NCBI GenBank assembly: GCA_044356555.1
Contig: JBIKWB010000010.1
Span: forward strand, 1 to 64,000
DNA: 64,000 nt
Direction: 5' to 3'
Source: Tous-C4FEB sp044356555
GTDB taxonomy: Bacteria > Verrucomicrobiota > Verrucomicrobiia > Opitutales > Opitutaceae
Below the pieces are notes generated by a model. The model had not been told where the DNA came from. It was given only the letters and a program-made list of their open reading frames with translations, and did no database searches. Both the position numbers and the translations under genes were made by a program. Of the stretch, positions 1 to 8,216 are shown piece by piece; position 1 is the stretch's first letter; every line of letters begins with the position of its first letter.

Positions 1-823
1 GCTCGACGCAGTAATAGGGCGAAGTGTCTTCGAGGGTCCAACTCACGAACGTGGCGTCGGGCGGCGGGACTTTGGCGGTGCCGATCCTCACGGCGATGTC
101 GCCGGGACGACCGCGTTCGCCGAATACCACCTCGTTGCTTTTGAGGGCGGTGTGCAAGGTGTCGACCAGCGAGGTGTTGGAAAGGGGCTCGTCGGGATTG
201 AGCGCGGGGCCGGGGAGGAGTTGCCCGTTTTTCGGGTCTTGTTTGTAACGGCGGGTGGCGGGGATGCGGATCAAGTAGTCCGCGCGGGTCGTGCCCTCGG
301 TCCAAGGCATGGTGAAATAAAAATGATGGCCGGCGCTCCAGGGCAGTGGATCCTGCCCGTGGTTGGTCAGGGCGAATTCACAGGTGAGGCCGAGCGGGGC
401 GAAGCGATACGTGACGTCGAAGTCGAATTCGTAGGGGTAGCAGACGCGCGTCTCGGCATTTGGGGTGAGGCGGGCGGTAAAGCCGGTCGGATCAAGGCGG
501 GTGACGGCAAAATCGGATTGGCGGGCAATACCGTGCATGGGCATGGGCCGCCGGATGCCGTCGGCTGCGCGCCAAAAATAAATGTCGCCGCCGTCGAAGG
601 TGCGCGCGTTGAAGGGAAAGAGGATGGGATTGCCGCCGCGGGTTTTGACGAAGTCATCCAAGCTGCCGAGTTCGGGCCAGTAAACGATGTCGCGCACCGA
701 GCCGTCGCCGAGCGTGAGGTTCCAGTTCATGAGGCGCGCGCCCCGTTCGGGATAAGCAAGAAAGGTGGATTGACCGACGCGCCACCGGGTAAGCGTGTGG
801 CCGAGGTGGGAAATTTTTTCCAT
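1..823 (-). CDS. Aldose 1-epimerase (galactose mutarotase) family protein, 3' end off the window
   Basis: The reverse strand is open from an ATG at 823 to the window edge (about 274 codons, no stop), so the C-terminus is missing. The protein should interconvert the alpha and beta anomers of an aldose, or of a hexose phosphate if it belongs to the YeaD-like branch. Three family landmarks can be read: MHGIAR, corresponding to the PHG-A-R strand; AGHHFYF, corresponding to the H-x-Y-F catalytic His region; and SPYYCVE at the edge, corresponding to the conserved Y-C-E-P-W segment that carries the catalytic Glu. There is no signal peptide, so it should be cytoplasmic. It diverges from nfeD across 142 bp. 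The exact sugar specificity cannot be told. Confidence 0.85.
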   Translation of the reverse strand, partial: MEKISHLGHTLTRWRVGQSTFLAYPERGARLMNWNLTLGDGSVRDIVYWPELGSLDDFVKTRGGNPILFPFNARTFDGGDIYFWRAADGIRRPMPMHGIARQSDFAVTRLDPTGFTARLTPNAETRVCYPYEFDFDVTYRFAPLGLTCEFALTNHGQDPLPWSAGHHFYFTMPWTEGTTRADYLIRIPATRRYKQDPKNGQLLPGPALNPDEPLSNTSLVDTLHTALKSNEVVFGERGRPGDIAVRIGTAKVPPPDATFVSWTLEDTSPYYCVE

Positions 824-965
824 GGGGCGAGGAAGCACGGGCTACGCTCGGGGGAAAAGGATTTTTTCCGCCGGCGGATTTCGTCGTTTTTTTGGAAACG
901 GCATGCGGTCGCTCCATGCGCACGGCGCTTGCATGACGGGTCGGAGCGCCTTTGGTTAACGGTCC

Positions 966-2417
966 ATGTTTTTCCGTCGCCTACTTTTGTTGGTTGCAGG
1001 CCTCACTCTCCAGCTCGGGGCGGAGCCGGCGCCGGCTTTTTCCCCGGTGGACGGACCGGTGGTGCCAACCGTGGCGGCGACTCAAAAGCGGGTGGTGGTG
1101 ATTCCGGTCGAGGGGGAGATTGCTTCGCCGGTGCTCTACATTCTCCGGCGCGGATTAAAGGAGGCGATCGACGAAAAAGCCGATGCCGTCGTTCTGGATA
1201 TGAAGACGCCCGGGGGCGCCCTTGATGTAACGTTTGAGATCATGGAGGCCCTCGGGAAATTCCCCGGTGAGACAGTCACTTACGTGAACAACGAGGCCAT
1301 CTCGGCCGGAGCTTTCATTTCGGCGATGACGGGCGAGATCTGGTTCGCGCCCGACGGAATCATCGGCGCGGCCGCGCCGGTGTCGGGCACGGGTCAGGAT
1401 GTCGATGCGACGATGAAGATGAAGATCGTCAGCTATCTGAAGGCGCGGTTGCGCTCGATCTCCGAGGGCAAGGGCTACCGGGGGCAGGTGATTTCCGCGA
1501 TGGTGGACTCGGACTACGAATTGAAAATCGAAGGCGAAGTTCTGAAGTCCAAAGGCGAGTTGCTTTCGCTCACCGCGACCGAATCGGCCAAGACGTATGG
1601 CGATCCGGCAAGGGCTCTGCTTTCGGCGGGCACGGCCAAGACGATGGATGAGTTGTTGACGAAGAAATTCGGTACCGGTGGTTTCACCGTGAAGCGGCTG
1701 GAGATCACGTGGTCGGAGAGGCTCGCCGTTTTCCTGAATAAGATTTCCCCGATCCTGCTCGGACTTGGTCTTTTGGCCCTTTTCATCGAGTTTAAGACGC
1801 CCGGTTTCGGACTCATGGGAGTTTCCGGTTTTGTGCTGCTTGGTGTGGTGTTTCTGAGCAGTTATGTCGCCGGGCTTTCGGGGCATGAGCCGATATTGGT
1901 TTTTTCGGTCGGGCTTTTGTTGGTCATGGCGGAGCTGCTTTTCTTCCCCGGTGTGATTGTGGCGGCCTTGGCCGGACTGATCATGATGCTGGGCTCGCTG
2001 GTGTGGGCGATGGCCGACCTCTGGCCGAACGAACCGCTGTCGATCGCGTGGTCGGGTGACGCGTTTTTGGCTCCGGTGCAGAATTTGGGTCTCGGGTTGG
2101 TGGTCGCGGTCGGGCTGGGCGTGGCGTTGATCCGCTTTATTCCGAACGGCTGGTTTTGGGACCAGTTGGCGGTGACCGGGGTCATCGGCGGCACGGCGCA
2201 AGATTCGGGAGGGGCGCCCTCGGCGGCGGGCGGATTGGCGGACTTGATCGGGCAACGAGGGGTCGCGGCGACGGCGTTGTTTCCGAGTGGTCAGGTGGAA
2301 ATTGACGGGCGGCGCTACGAAGCGTCGGTTACGGTGGGGTCAATCGAAGCGGGTGCGTCAGTCGTGGTGTGCGGGCGCTCGGCCTTCGGGCTCGTGGTGG
2401 AAAGGGACGCAACATGA
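966..2417 (+). CDS. nfeD: NfeD-family membrane-bound ClpP-class serine protease
   Basis: This is a 483-residue NfeD protein of the long type. Residues 1-20 are a signal peptide. Residues 42-230 form a ClpP-fold protease domain with a TPGG motif (81-84) and a nucleophile-type Ser113 in AISAGAF. Lysines at 151-159 are candidates for the Ser/Lys dyad known from the archaeal 1510-N protease. Several membrane segments follow (about 250-360), then a C-terminal OB-fold NfeD domain containing QVEIDGRRYEA. Its stop overlaps the start of the next nfeD by 4 bp (ATGA), and floA follows, the usual stomatin/flotillin-NfeD pairing. It is likely involved in membrane protein quality control or raft-like membrane domains. 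The substrate is unknown. Confidence 0.9.
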   Translation: MFFRRLLLLVAGLTLQLGAEPAPAFSPVDGPVVPTVAATQKRVVVIPVEGEIASPVLYILRRGLKEAIDEKADAVVLDMKTPGGALDVTFEIMEALGKFPGETVTYVNNEAISAGAFISAMTGEIWFAPDGIIGAAAPVSGTGQDVDATMKMKIVSYLKARLRSISEGKGYRGQVISAMVDSDYELKIEGEVLKSKGELLSLTATESAKTYGDPARALLSAGTAKTMDELLTKKFGTGGFTVKRLEITWSERLAVFLNKISPILLGLGLLALFIEFKTPGFGLMGVSGFVLLGVVFLSSYVAGLSGHEPILVFSVGLLLVMAELLFFPGVIVAALAGLIMMLGSLVWAMADLWPNEPLSIAWSGDAFLAPVQNLGLGLVVAVGLGVALIRFIPNGWFWDQLAVTGVIGGTAQDSGGAPSAAGGLADLIGQRGVAATALFPSGQVEIDGRRYEASVTVGSIEAGASVVVCGRSAFGLVVERDAT

Positions 2418-2878
2418 ACGCGATCGCGCTTTTGTTTTTTGTCGGAGTCATCCTGTTGGCCGCCGAGGTCTTTGTGCCGGGCGGCGTCCTCGGGATCATC
2501 GGCGGTCTGGCCATGGCGGCGGGCTGCGGCGTCGCTTTTGCGAAGCTCGGTGTTACGGGAGGTTTGGTCGCAACGGTGGCGGCGTCTCTGTTGCTCGGAC
2601 TGACCGTTTACATCGAACTCATTTTGCTGCCGAAAACGCGGCTCGGCAAAAGCATGATTGTGCAGACGTCGGTCGACGGCACCAGTCAGCCACCGGTGGC
2701 TGCCGCCGCGATTATCGGGAAGAGCGCCGAGGCGGAAACTGCGCTGATGCCCACGGGATTTGTGCTCGTGGAAGGCCGCCGCTACGAAGCGTTTTGCCCG
2801 GCTGGGCATGTTGCCAAGGGCGCGGCTCTGCGCGTCACGGGGCTCGATAATTTTCGCCTGATCGTAATCAAAACCTAA
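2414..2878 (+). CDS. Short NfeD-type membrane protein with OB-fold domain
   Basis: I chose the ATG at 2414, which overlaps the stop of the upstream nfeD (ATGA). A longer in-frame start at 2369 would add 15 residues with no membrane character. The product is 154 residues. It has about three N-terminal membrane segments, with a typical NfeD turn VFVPGGVLGIIGG. A C-terminal OB-fold follows, ending in a motif similar to that of the upstream gene (FVLVEGRRYEAFCPAGHV). It lacks the protease domain, so it is the NfeD1b type, whose known partners are SPFH proteins. It lies 8 bp upstream of floA and is probably a membrane partner of FloA. Confidence 0.88.
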   Translation: MNAIALLFFVGVILLAAEVFVPGGVLGIIGGLAMAAGCGVAFAKLGVTGGLVATVAASLLLGLTVYIELILLPKTRLGKSMIVQTSVDGTSQPPVAAAAIIGKSAEAETALMPTGFVLVEGRRYEAFCPAGHVAKGAALRVTGLDNFRLIVIKT

Positions 2879-2886
2879 ATCCTACT

Positions 2887-3885
2887 ATGCCTACACTATT
2901 CCTCGTCGCTCTGATCGGCGTGCCCGCGCTGATCATCGGCTTTATCGTTATCGCATTCATCAACACGTGGCTGAAGGCCAAGCTCAACGGCGCACCCGTG
3001 GGTTTCGCCAATCTCCTCGGAATGCGGCTCGGCGGCGTGCCCTATAATCTCGTGGTCGACGCCCGCATCACGGCGGTGAAGGCCGGCATCGAGATATCCA
3101 CCGACACCATCGCCGCGCATTTCCTCGCCGGCGGCAACGTGGTGCCAACGATTCAAGCCCTGATCGCCGCGCGCAAAGCCGGCATTGAGTTGGATTGGAA
3201 CCGCGCGTGCGCGATCGATCTCGCGACCAAGGGTTCCGGGAAATCCGTGCTTGAGGCGGTGCGCACCTCCGTCGACCCCAAGGTGATCGACTGCCCCAAT
3301 CCCGCGAGCGGTCGTACGACGATCGACGGCGTGGCTAAGGACGGCATTCAGGTGAAGGTGAAGGCCCGGGTCACGGTCCGCACGCACCTCGATCGCTTTG
3401 TGGGCGGCGCGAAGGAAGAGACGATCATTGCCCGCGTGGGCGAAGGCATCGTGTCCACGATCGGCACGTCGGAAACTTATAAGACGGTGCTTGAGTCTCC
3501 GGACAGCATTTCAAAAACCGTGCTCGCGCGCGGTCTCGATGTGGGCACGGCGTTCGAGATTCTCTCCATCGACATCGCCGACGTGGACGTGGGCGAGAAT
3601 GTGGGTGCGAAGCTCCAAGAGGCGCAGGCTGAAGCGAACAAGAGTATCGCGCAGGCCCAGGCCGAAATTCGCCGGGCGGCCGCCGTGGCCGTCGAGCAGG
3701 AGATGAAGGCACGCGTGCAGGAGATGCAGGCCGAAGTCGTCCGCGCGCAGGCCGAAGTGCCAAAGGCGATGGCCGAGGCGTTCCGCTCCGGACGTCTGGG
3801 CGTCATGGATTATTACAAAATGGAAAACGTGCAGGCCGACTCCGCGATGCGGCAGAGCATCGCCAAGCCCGAGGGCGTCAAGTGA
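2887..3885 (+). CDS. floA: Flotillin-like protein FloA (YqfA/UPF0365)
   Basis: The 332-residue product matches the usual FloA length. An N-terminal membrane hairpin segment (about 3-26) is followed by an SPFH-type region. Residues about 240-305 form an Ala/Glu/Gln-rich coiled coil (repeats such as QAQAEI and RAQAEVPKAMAEAF), and a short conserved tail contains DYYKMENVQADS. FloA proteins scaffold functional membrane microdomains and affect membrane fluidity and signalling complexes in Bacillus. Here it is the third gene of the nfeD operon, which supports the assignment. No clear Shine-Dalgarno sequence precedes the ATG. Confidence 0.93.
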   Translation: MPTLFLVALIGVPALIIGFIVIAFINTWLKAKLNGAPVGFANLLGMRLGGVPYNLVVDARITAVKAGIEISTDTIAAHFLAGGNVVPTIQALIAARKAGIELDWNRACAIDLATKGSGKSVLEAVRTSVDPKVIDCPNPASGRTTIDGVAKDGIQVKVKARVTVRTHLDRFVGGAKEETIIARVGEGIVSTIGTSETYKTVLESPDSISKTVLARGLDVGTAFEILSIDIADVDVGENVGAKLQEAQAEANKSIAQAQAEIRRAAAVAVEQEMKARVQEMQAEVVRAQAEVPKAMAEAFRSGRLGVMDYYKMENVQADSAMRQSIAKPEGVK

Positions 3886-3886
3886 T

Positions 3887-3947
3887 CGGACGGGTGACGG
3901 GGTCCCGGGAATCGCTTGAGCGTATTTCGGGCTGAGTCACCCGCCCG
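3887..3947 (+). repeat. Long inverted repeat between floA and the next gene
   Basis: The arm CGGACGGGTGAC (3887-3898) is complementary to GTCACCCGCCCG (3936-3947), with a single G-T wobble. This gives a 12-bp stem around a 37-nt loop. It starts one base after the floA stop and ends 9 bp before the next ATG. Only a short T run follows, so it is not a typical rho-independent terminator. It could attenuate or stabilise the operon mRNA. Confidence 0.5.
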
Positions 3948-3956
3948 CTTTCCGTC

Positions 3957-4589
3957 ATGGAATGGATCACTAAAAATATTCAGGTCATTCTCGCCGTAGC
4001 TGGCGCGATCGCCTATTGGCTGAATTCGCGGCGGGAAGCGGCGGCTCAGGCCGAGGCCGAAAGAGAAGCCGAGCTGCGTAAGAGCCAGCAACCCGCGTCG
4101 ATGGCTGAAGGTGACGCGGACGATGAGATGCGCGCCGAGCAAGTGAGGGAAGAGATCCGGCGTAAAATCGCCGAACGCAGAGGCGAGCAAGCACCGGCCG
4201 AGTGGAGCCCGCCACCGCTTATGCCCGAGCCCGAGGAGGAGCGAACATTCCGTTCGCCGCCGATCGAAGAGCCGCCCGAGATGGACGTGCCGCCACCGGT
4301 GTTGGCGCCGGCGCGCACCCGTCAACCTGAGCCGGCTTTCCAAGTCGCGTCCGAGACGCTCGAAGCCTCATTGGTGCGGCAGGAGCTACTCGCGCAGGAG
4401 TTGCAATCGTTGAACGAGCAGCGGGTGTTGGCTTCGCGTCGCGCTGCAGTGGTGGCCGAGGGCGAGGCCGTCATCGCCCGGCGGGATCTGGCCGGCAACG
4501 AACTACGGCATGATTTGCGCGACCCGCGGAGTTTGCGACGTGCGATGGTCCTGCGGGAAGTTTTGGGGCCGCCCGTGGCGATGCGATAA
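3957..4589 (+). CDS. Membrane-anchored Pro/Glu-rich protein of unknown function, floA operon
   Basis: I do not recognise this 210-residue protein. One membrane segment lies at about residues 8-22 (VILAVAGAIAYWL). A charged Ala/Glu/Arg-rich helix follows (about 23-90). Next is a proline-rich linker (about 80-120), and then a helical region (about 135-195) rich in Leu, Glu and Gln. The pattern is of a single-pass protein with a soluble coiled-coil tail. It lies 71 bp after floA on the same strand and converges with the HTH gene at 4637. Position suggests a partner or accessory of the FloA/NfeD complex, but nothing in the sequence proves it. Confidence 0.7.
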   Translation: MEWITKNIQVILAVAGAIAYWLNSRREAAAQAEAEREAELRKSQQPASMAEGDADDEMRAEQVREEIRRKIAERRGEQAPAEWSPPPLMPEPEEERTFRSPPIEEPPEMDVPPPVLAPARTRQPEPAFQVASETLEASLVRQELLAQELQSLNEQRVLASRRAAVVAEGEAVIARRDLAGNELRHDLRDPRSLRRAMVLREVLGPPVAMR

Positions 4590-4636
4590 GGTTGAAGCGC
4601 CTCCAAGGGGTGGGGCGCGCCGTGCCGGAATCGGGT

Positions 4637-5455
4637 TTATTGCCCGAGTTTCACGCGGTCGTAGCCCTTAAATCCTTGGTCGCGCAGATTGGTTCGCCGC
4701 CCGTTTTCTTCGATGGCGACGTTCTCCAAGGCGCTGGCCGTGATAAAGACCGGGCCGGGTTTTGGCACCACTTGGGTCTGTCCACGCGACAGATTGGTAT
4801 CCGGGAAGAGCACGCGCCCGTCAGATACAAGCACCACTTTCAGCCGCACGGTGTCGAGGGCGATGAGGGTGATTGTGGGCTCGGCAGCGGGTGCGGTGGC
4901 GACCGGTGGTAGGGCGGCCGTTTTTGAAGCCGTGTCAGTGCCGGTGACGCTTTGATAGACGGCGCGGACGACCCAGACCACGAGGAGAAAGACGATGATC
5001 CCACCGATAACCTTGACGGCCTTCAGGGCAAATGCCGGATCCACGAGCGGGGCCGAAGGGAGATTGGTGCGGCTGCGGGACTGCTTGGGTTGTGAGCGTT
5101 GATTGTCGGAAGGCGTTTCCGCGGCAGGCGAGGCTCCGCGATCACCGCGTGCATCGGCGGAAGCGACGGATACATCCATGCGACCGTAGACTTCGCGGCT
5201 GGGTTGGCGGGGACGAAGCTCGCCGTGGCCGAGCGAAGCATAGTCGTTGAGAATCCGATCCGGCGGGAGTTTTAGGAAATTTGAATAGGTGCGCAGAAAT
5301 CCGCGCACGTAAATCTCGCTCAGGCCGAGATCGAATTGGTTGTTCTCAAATTTTTGGAGATACTCGCCGCGAATCTTCGTGGATTCGGCGGACTCGCGGA
5401 TGGAGATGCCTTTCTGTTTGCGGGCGTCTTCGAGGCGTTCACCGATGGTCTGCAT
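4637..5455 (-). CDS. RodZ-like helix-turn-helix membrane protein
   Basis: The 272-residue protein has an N-terminal HTH_25 domain (1-70), with the RodZ-type pattern GERLEDARKQKGISI and later YVRGFLRTYSNFLKL. A hydrophilic linker follows (75-140), then one membrane segment (about 147-168). The C-terminal extracytoplasmic domain (about 190-272) looks like DUF4115. RodZ links MreB to the cell wall machinery and sets rod shape. Many distant paralogs exist, so the exact role is open. The gene lies 54 bp downstream of ftsK on the same strand, so the two could be co-transcribed. Confidence 0.82.
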   Translation of the reverse strand: MQTIGERLEDARKQKGISIRESAESTKIRGEYLQKFENNQFDLGLSEIYVRGFLRTYSNFLKLPPDRILNDYASLGHGELRPRQPSREVYGRMDVSVASADARGDRGASPAAETPSDNQRSQPKQSRSRTNLPSAPLVDPAFALKAVKVIGGIIVFLLVVWVVRAVYQSVTGTDTASKTAALPPVATAPAAEPTITLIALDTVRLKVVLVSDGRVLFPDTNLSRGQTQVVPKPGPVFITASALENVAIEENGRRTNLRDQGFKGYDRVKLGQ

Positions 5456-5509
5456 AATGGGCTGAGTAAGGTTGGGGGAGAGGGGAAGTCAGCACGAAAT
5501 GCTCCGGGG

Positions 5510-8104
5510 TCAGAGCGAATCGAGATCGACCAAGATTTCGCGGGGGCTGGAGCCGTTCTCCGGGCCGACGATGCCTTTTTCCTCCATGAGATCCATGATG
5601 CGGGCGGCGCGGTTGTAGCCGATGCGGAGCCGGCGTTGGATCATCGAGGTGCTGGCGCGCTTCGTGGATTTGAGCACATCAAGCGCCTGGGTGTAGAGCT
5701 CTTGGTCGTCGCCCATGTCGTCCTCGGCATCTTCGCCTTCGCCGTCCTCTTCTTCTTCTTCGCGGGCGGCGCGGTCGATTTGAGCTTGGACGGACTGGGC
5801 ATATTGCGGCGGGCCGTTTTTCTTGAGAAATTCAACCATGGCCATGACCTCCTCGTCGGAGACGAAGGCGCCTTGCGAGCGGACCAAACGGGAACTGCCA
5901 GGCGGGGAGAACAACATGTCACCCCGACCGATGAGCGTATCGGCGCCCTTGGTGTCCAGAATGGTTCGGGAGTCGACTTGGGAGGCGACTTGGAAGGCGA
6001 TTCGCGAGGGAAGATTCGCTTTGATGACGCCGGTGATGACGTTCACCGACGGTCGTTGAGTGGCGATGATGAGATGGATACCGGCGGCACGCGCGAGCTG
6101 GGCAAGCCGGGCGATGCTGGTTTCGATCTCGGCCGGGGCGACCATCATGAGGTCGGCGAGCTCGTCGATGATCGCGACAATGTAGGGCAAGCGTGCTGGA
6201 ATCTCCGCGCCGTCGTCGAGCAGGGGATCGACCCCTTCGAGTGAGCCCTGCGTTTCGCCGGGAGGAGGATTCTCGGATTTCGGGGTTCGTTTGCGGGTGT
6301 TGAATCCAACGATGTTGCGGACGTTGACCTTGGCGAAGAGTTGGTAGCGCTGTTCCATCTCTCCGAGAAGCCATTTGAGGGCGGCGGGGACTTTCTTGGG
6401 CTCCGTCACCACGGGAATGAGCATGTGCGGCAGCGAGTTGAAGATCTTTAACTCGACGACTTTGGGGTCGACCATGATGAGCCGAAGATCCTTCGGGCTC
6501 TTGGAGTAAAGGATCGAAGCGACGATGGAATTGATGCAGACCGATTTGCCCGAACCGGTGGCGCCGGCGATGAGCAAGTGGGGCATCTTCGCGAGATCGG
6601 AGATAAGCGGAGCGCCGGAGACGTCTTTGCCCAAGGCGATGGGAATCTCGGCTTTGGCGCTGGCCCAATCTTCGCTCTCGAGCAACTCGCGCATACCTAC
6701 GGCGGTCGGATGCTGGTTGGGGACCTCGACGCCGACGGCGGCTTTGCCGGGGATGGGAGCGAGAATGCGGACGGACTGTGCCCTCATGCCGAGGGCGATA
6801 TTCTTGTCCAAGCCGGCGATTTTTTCGACGCGGACGCCGGCGGCGGGCACGACTTCGTAGCGGGTGATGACCGGGCCGACGTGGATTTCGCCGAGGGTGA
6901 CCTCCACGCCGAACTCGCCCAAAATGCGGAGCAGGTTCTCGGCGTTGGCGCGGTGCTCGGCCTCACTGTTGCTCGAGTCGGGCTTGGCTTGCTCCTTGAG
7001 CAGGGAGAGGGGAGGGAACTCGTACGTTTTGTCGTCGCTTTGCGGCAGATTGATTTTGGCGGCCTTCTTGGGCTCCTCTGATTTGACGATATTGAGCTCG
7101 AATTTTCCGGTGGTCGCGACGGCAAGTGGGCGGACATCGGTGGCCGTTTCGGAGAGCTCTCGTGCGACCGGAACCGGCGCGGGTGCGGGCGCGGCCTGCG
7201 GGTTGCGAGAAAGGGCTCGCGGCGGTGGCGCGGGCACGATCAGTGGTTTTGGTGCGGAGTCCTCGATGCTTTCGGGCAGGGGTGACATCCGGACGCGAGG
7301 CTTAGCCAAGGGGTCGTCGCCCAACTTGGCCGCAAACGTTTTTTTGCCGCCGCTCGGCCCCACGGTTTCGTTGGCAGCGTCTTTGATGTTTTGCGGTGTG
7401 ATGCGCACGGGATCGCGACCGCTGACGCTGGCGGTTGCGACGGCGGCTCTTTGCTTAGCTTGTTCTTCGCGGGCTTTCTGGTTTTCGGCGGCCAAAGCGG
7501 CTTTTTCCTTTGCCCGGGCTTCACGCCACGCGGTGAAACTGGCGAAGATTTTGTCGATCTCGGTGCCAATATCTCGGGTGAAGATAAAGAGCATAGAGAT
7601 CGCGTAGATCGTGCCGAGAAGCATGGCCGAGCCGAAACTGCCGACGGCGTCGGCCAGAAGTTTCGTGTAGATGGTCGTACCGATTACTCCTCCGGCGCCT
7701 TGCTGGAAATAATCGCTGATCTTAAAAAAATCGACCATGGCCCAAAGGCCGGAAAAGGCGGTGATCGCAATGATCATGGCAATGACGCGGGCGCCGCTAA
7801 GATGCCGGGCGGCGCGAATTGCCATGTAAACCGTCCAGCCGAGAAAGACCGGCAAGAGCCAGGTGCTCGCACCGATGCTGACCAATAACGCCCAAATGAT
7901 GTCAGCGCCCACCCAGCCCATCGGGTTTTTCGGCCTGGGCCCCGTCCCGATGTCGCTGCTTTGCGACGGATCGTAAGCCAATAAAGCGACGGTAACGAAG
8001 ACCCCGACGAGCAAGCAGGTGAGGGCTACTGTCCAGTTAGGCCGGTAGCGCGGAGCTTGGAAAGAGGGTCCGTCGTTTGAGTTTGAAGTCTCGTTCTTGC
8101 GCAT
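5510..8104 (-). CDS. ftsK: DNA translocase FtsK/SpoIIIE
   Basis: This 864-residue protein is of normal FtsK length. Four membrane segments lie in the first 180 residues. A charged and Pro/Ala-rich linker runs to about 370. The motor domain has Walker A GATGSGKS at 514-521, Walker B IIDELADLM near 643, and IIATQRPSVNVITG further on. A C-terminal winged-helix gamma domain (about 800-850, RRLRIGYNRAARIMDLME) should read the KOPS-like polar DNA sequences. Between motor and gamma domain is a very acidic stretch (about 781-800). FtsK pumps chromosome ends through the closing septum and activates XerCD at dif. It diverges from manA. Confidence 0.96.
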   Translation of the reverse strand: MRKNETSNSNDGPSFQAPRYRPNWTVALTCLLVGVFVTVALLAYDPSQSSDIGTGPRPKNPMGWVGADIIWALLVSIGASTWLLPVFLGWTVYMAIRAARHLSGARVIAMIIAITAFSGLWAMVDFFKISDYFQQGAGGVIGTTIYTKLLADAVGSFGSAMLLGTIYAISMLFIFTRDIGTEIDKIFASFTAWREARAKEKAALAAENQKAREEQAKQRAAVATASVSGRDPVRITPQNIKDAANETVGPSGGKKTFAAKLGDDPLAKPRVRMSPLPESIEDSAPKPLIVPAPPPRALSRNPQAAPAPAPVPVARELSETATDVRPLAVATTGKFELNIVKSEEPKKAAKINLPQSDDKTYEFPPLSLLKEQAKPDSSNSEAEHRANAENLLRILGEFGVEVTLGEIHVGPVITRYEVVPAAGVRVEKIAGLDKNIALGMRAQSVRILAPIPGKAAVGVEVPNQHPTAVGMRELLESEDWASAKAEIPIALGKDVSGAPLISDLAKMPHLLIAGATGSGKSVCINSIVASILYSKSPKDLRLIMVDPKVVELKIFNSLPHMLIPVVTEPKKVPAALKWLLGEMEQRYQLFAKVNVRNIVGFNTRKRTPKSENPPPGETQGSLEGVDPLLDDGAEIPARLPYIVAIIDELADLMMVAPAEIETSIARLAQLARAAGIHLIIATQRPSVNVITGVIKANLPSRIAFQVASQVDSRTILDTKGADTLIGRGDMLFSPPGSSRLVRSQGAFVSDEEVMAMVEFLKKNGPPQYAQSVQAQIDRAAREEEEEDGEGEDAEDDMGDDQELYTQALDVLKSTKRASTSMIQRRLRIGYNRAARIMDLMEEKGIVGPENGSSPREILVDLDSL

Positions 8105-8129
8105 TTGTGTTGGCCGTCTGTAAATCGGG

Positions 8130-8160
8130 TGAATAGCACGCTAACGGCCGGGCCGGTCAA
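8130..8160 (-). promoter_or_regulatory. Possible sigma-70 promoter of ftsK
   Basis: On the minus strand, TTGACC (8155-8160) is followed after 19 bp by TATTCA (8130-8135). A TG one base before the -10 gives an extended -10. It lies 25 bp upstream of the ftsK ATG. The spacer is longer than ideal, so this is tentative. Confidence 0.3.
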
Positions 8161-8216
8161 ATGTAAACACCCCCCCCGCCTTGGACCGTCCTTAATCACT
8201 TTCATTGATTCAAAAT

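Noticed and set aside
152..1225. Plus-strand reading frame of 357 codons
   Set aside because: It is the antisense of the mutarotase gene and then overlaps nfeD; Arg/Gly-rich without any family motif.
1155..2255. Minus-strand reading frame of 366 codons inside nfeD
   Set aside because: Very rich in Arg, Gln and His, typical of an antisense shadow in high-GC DNA; nfeD is clearly the real gene.
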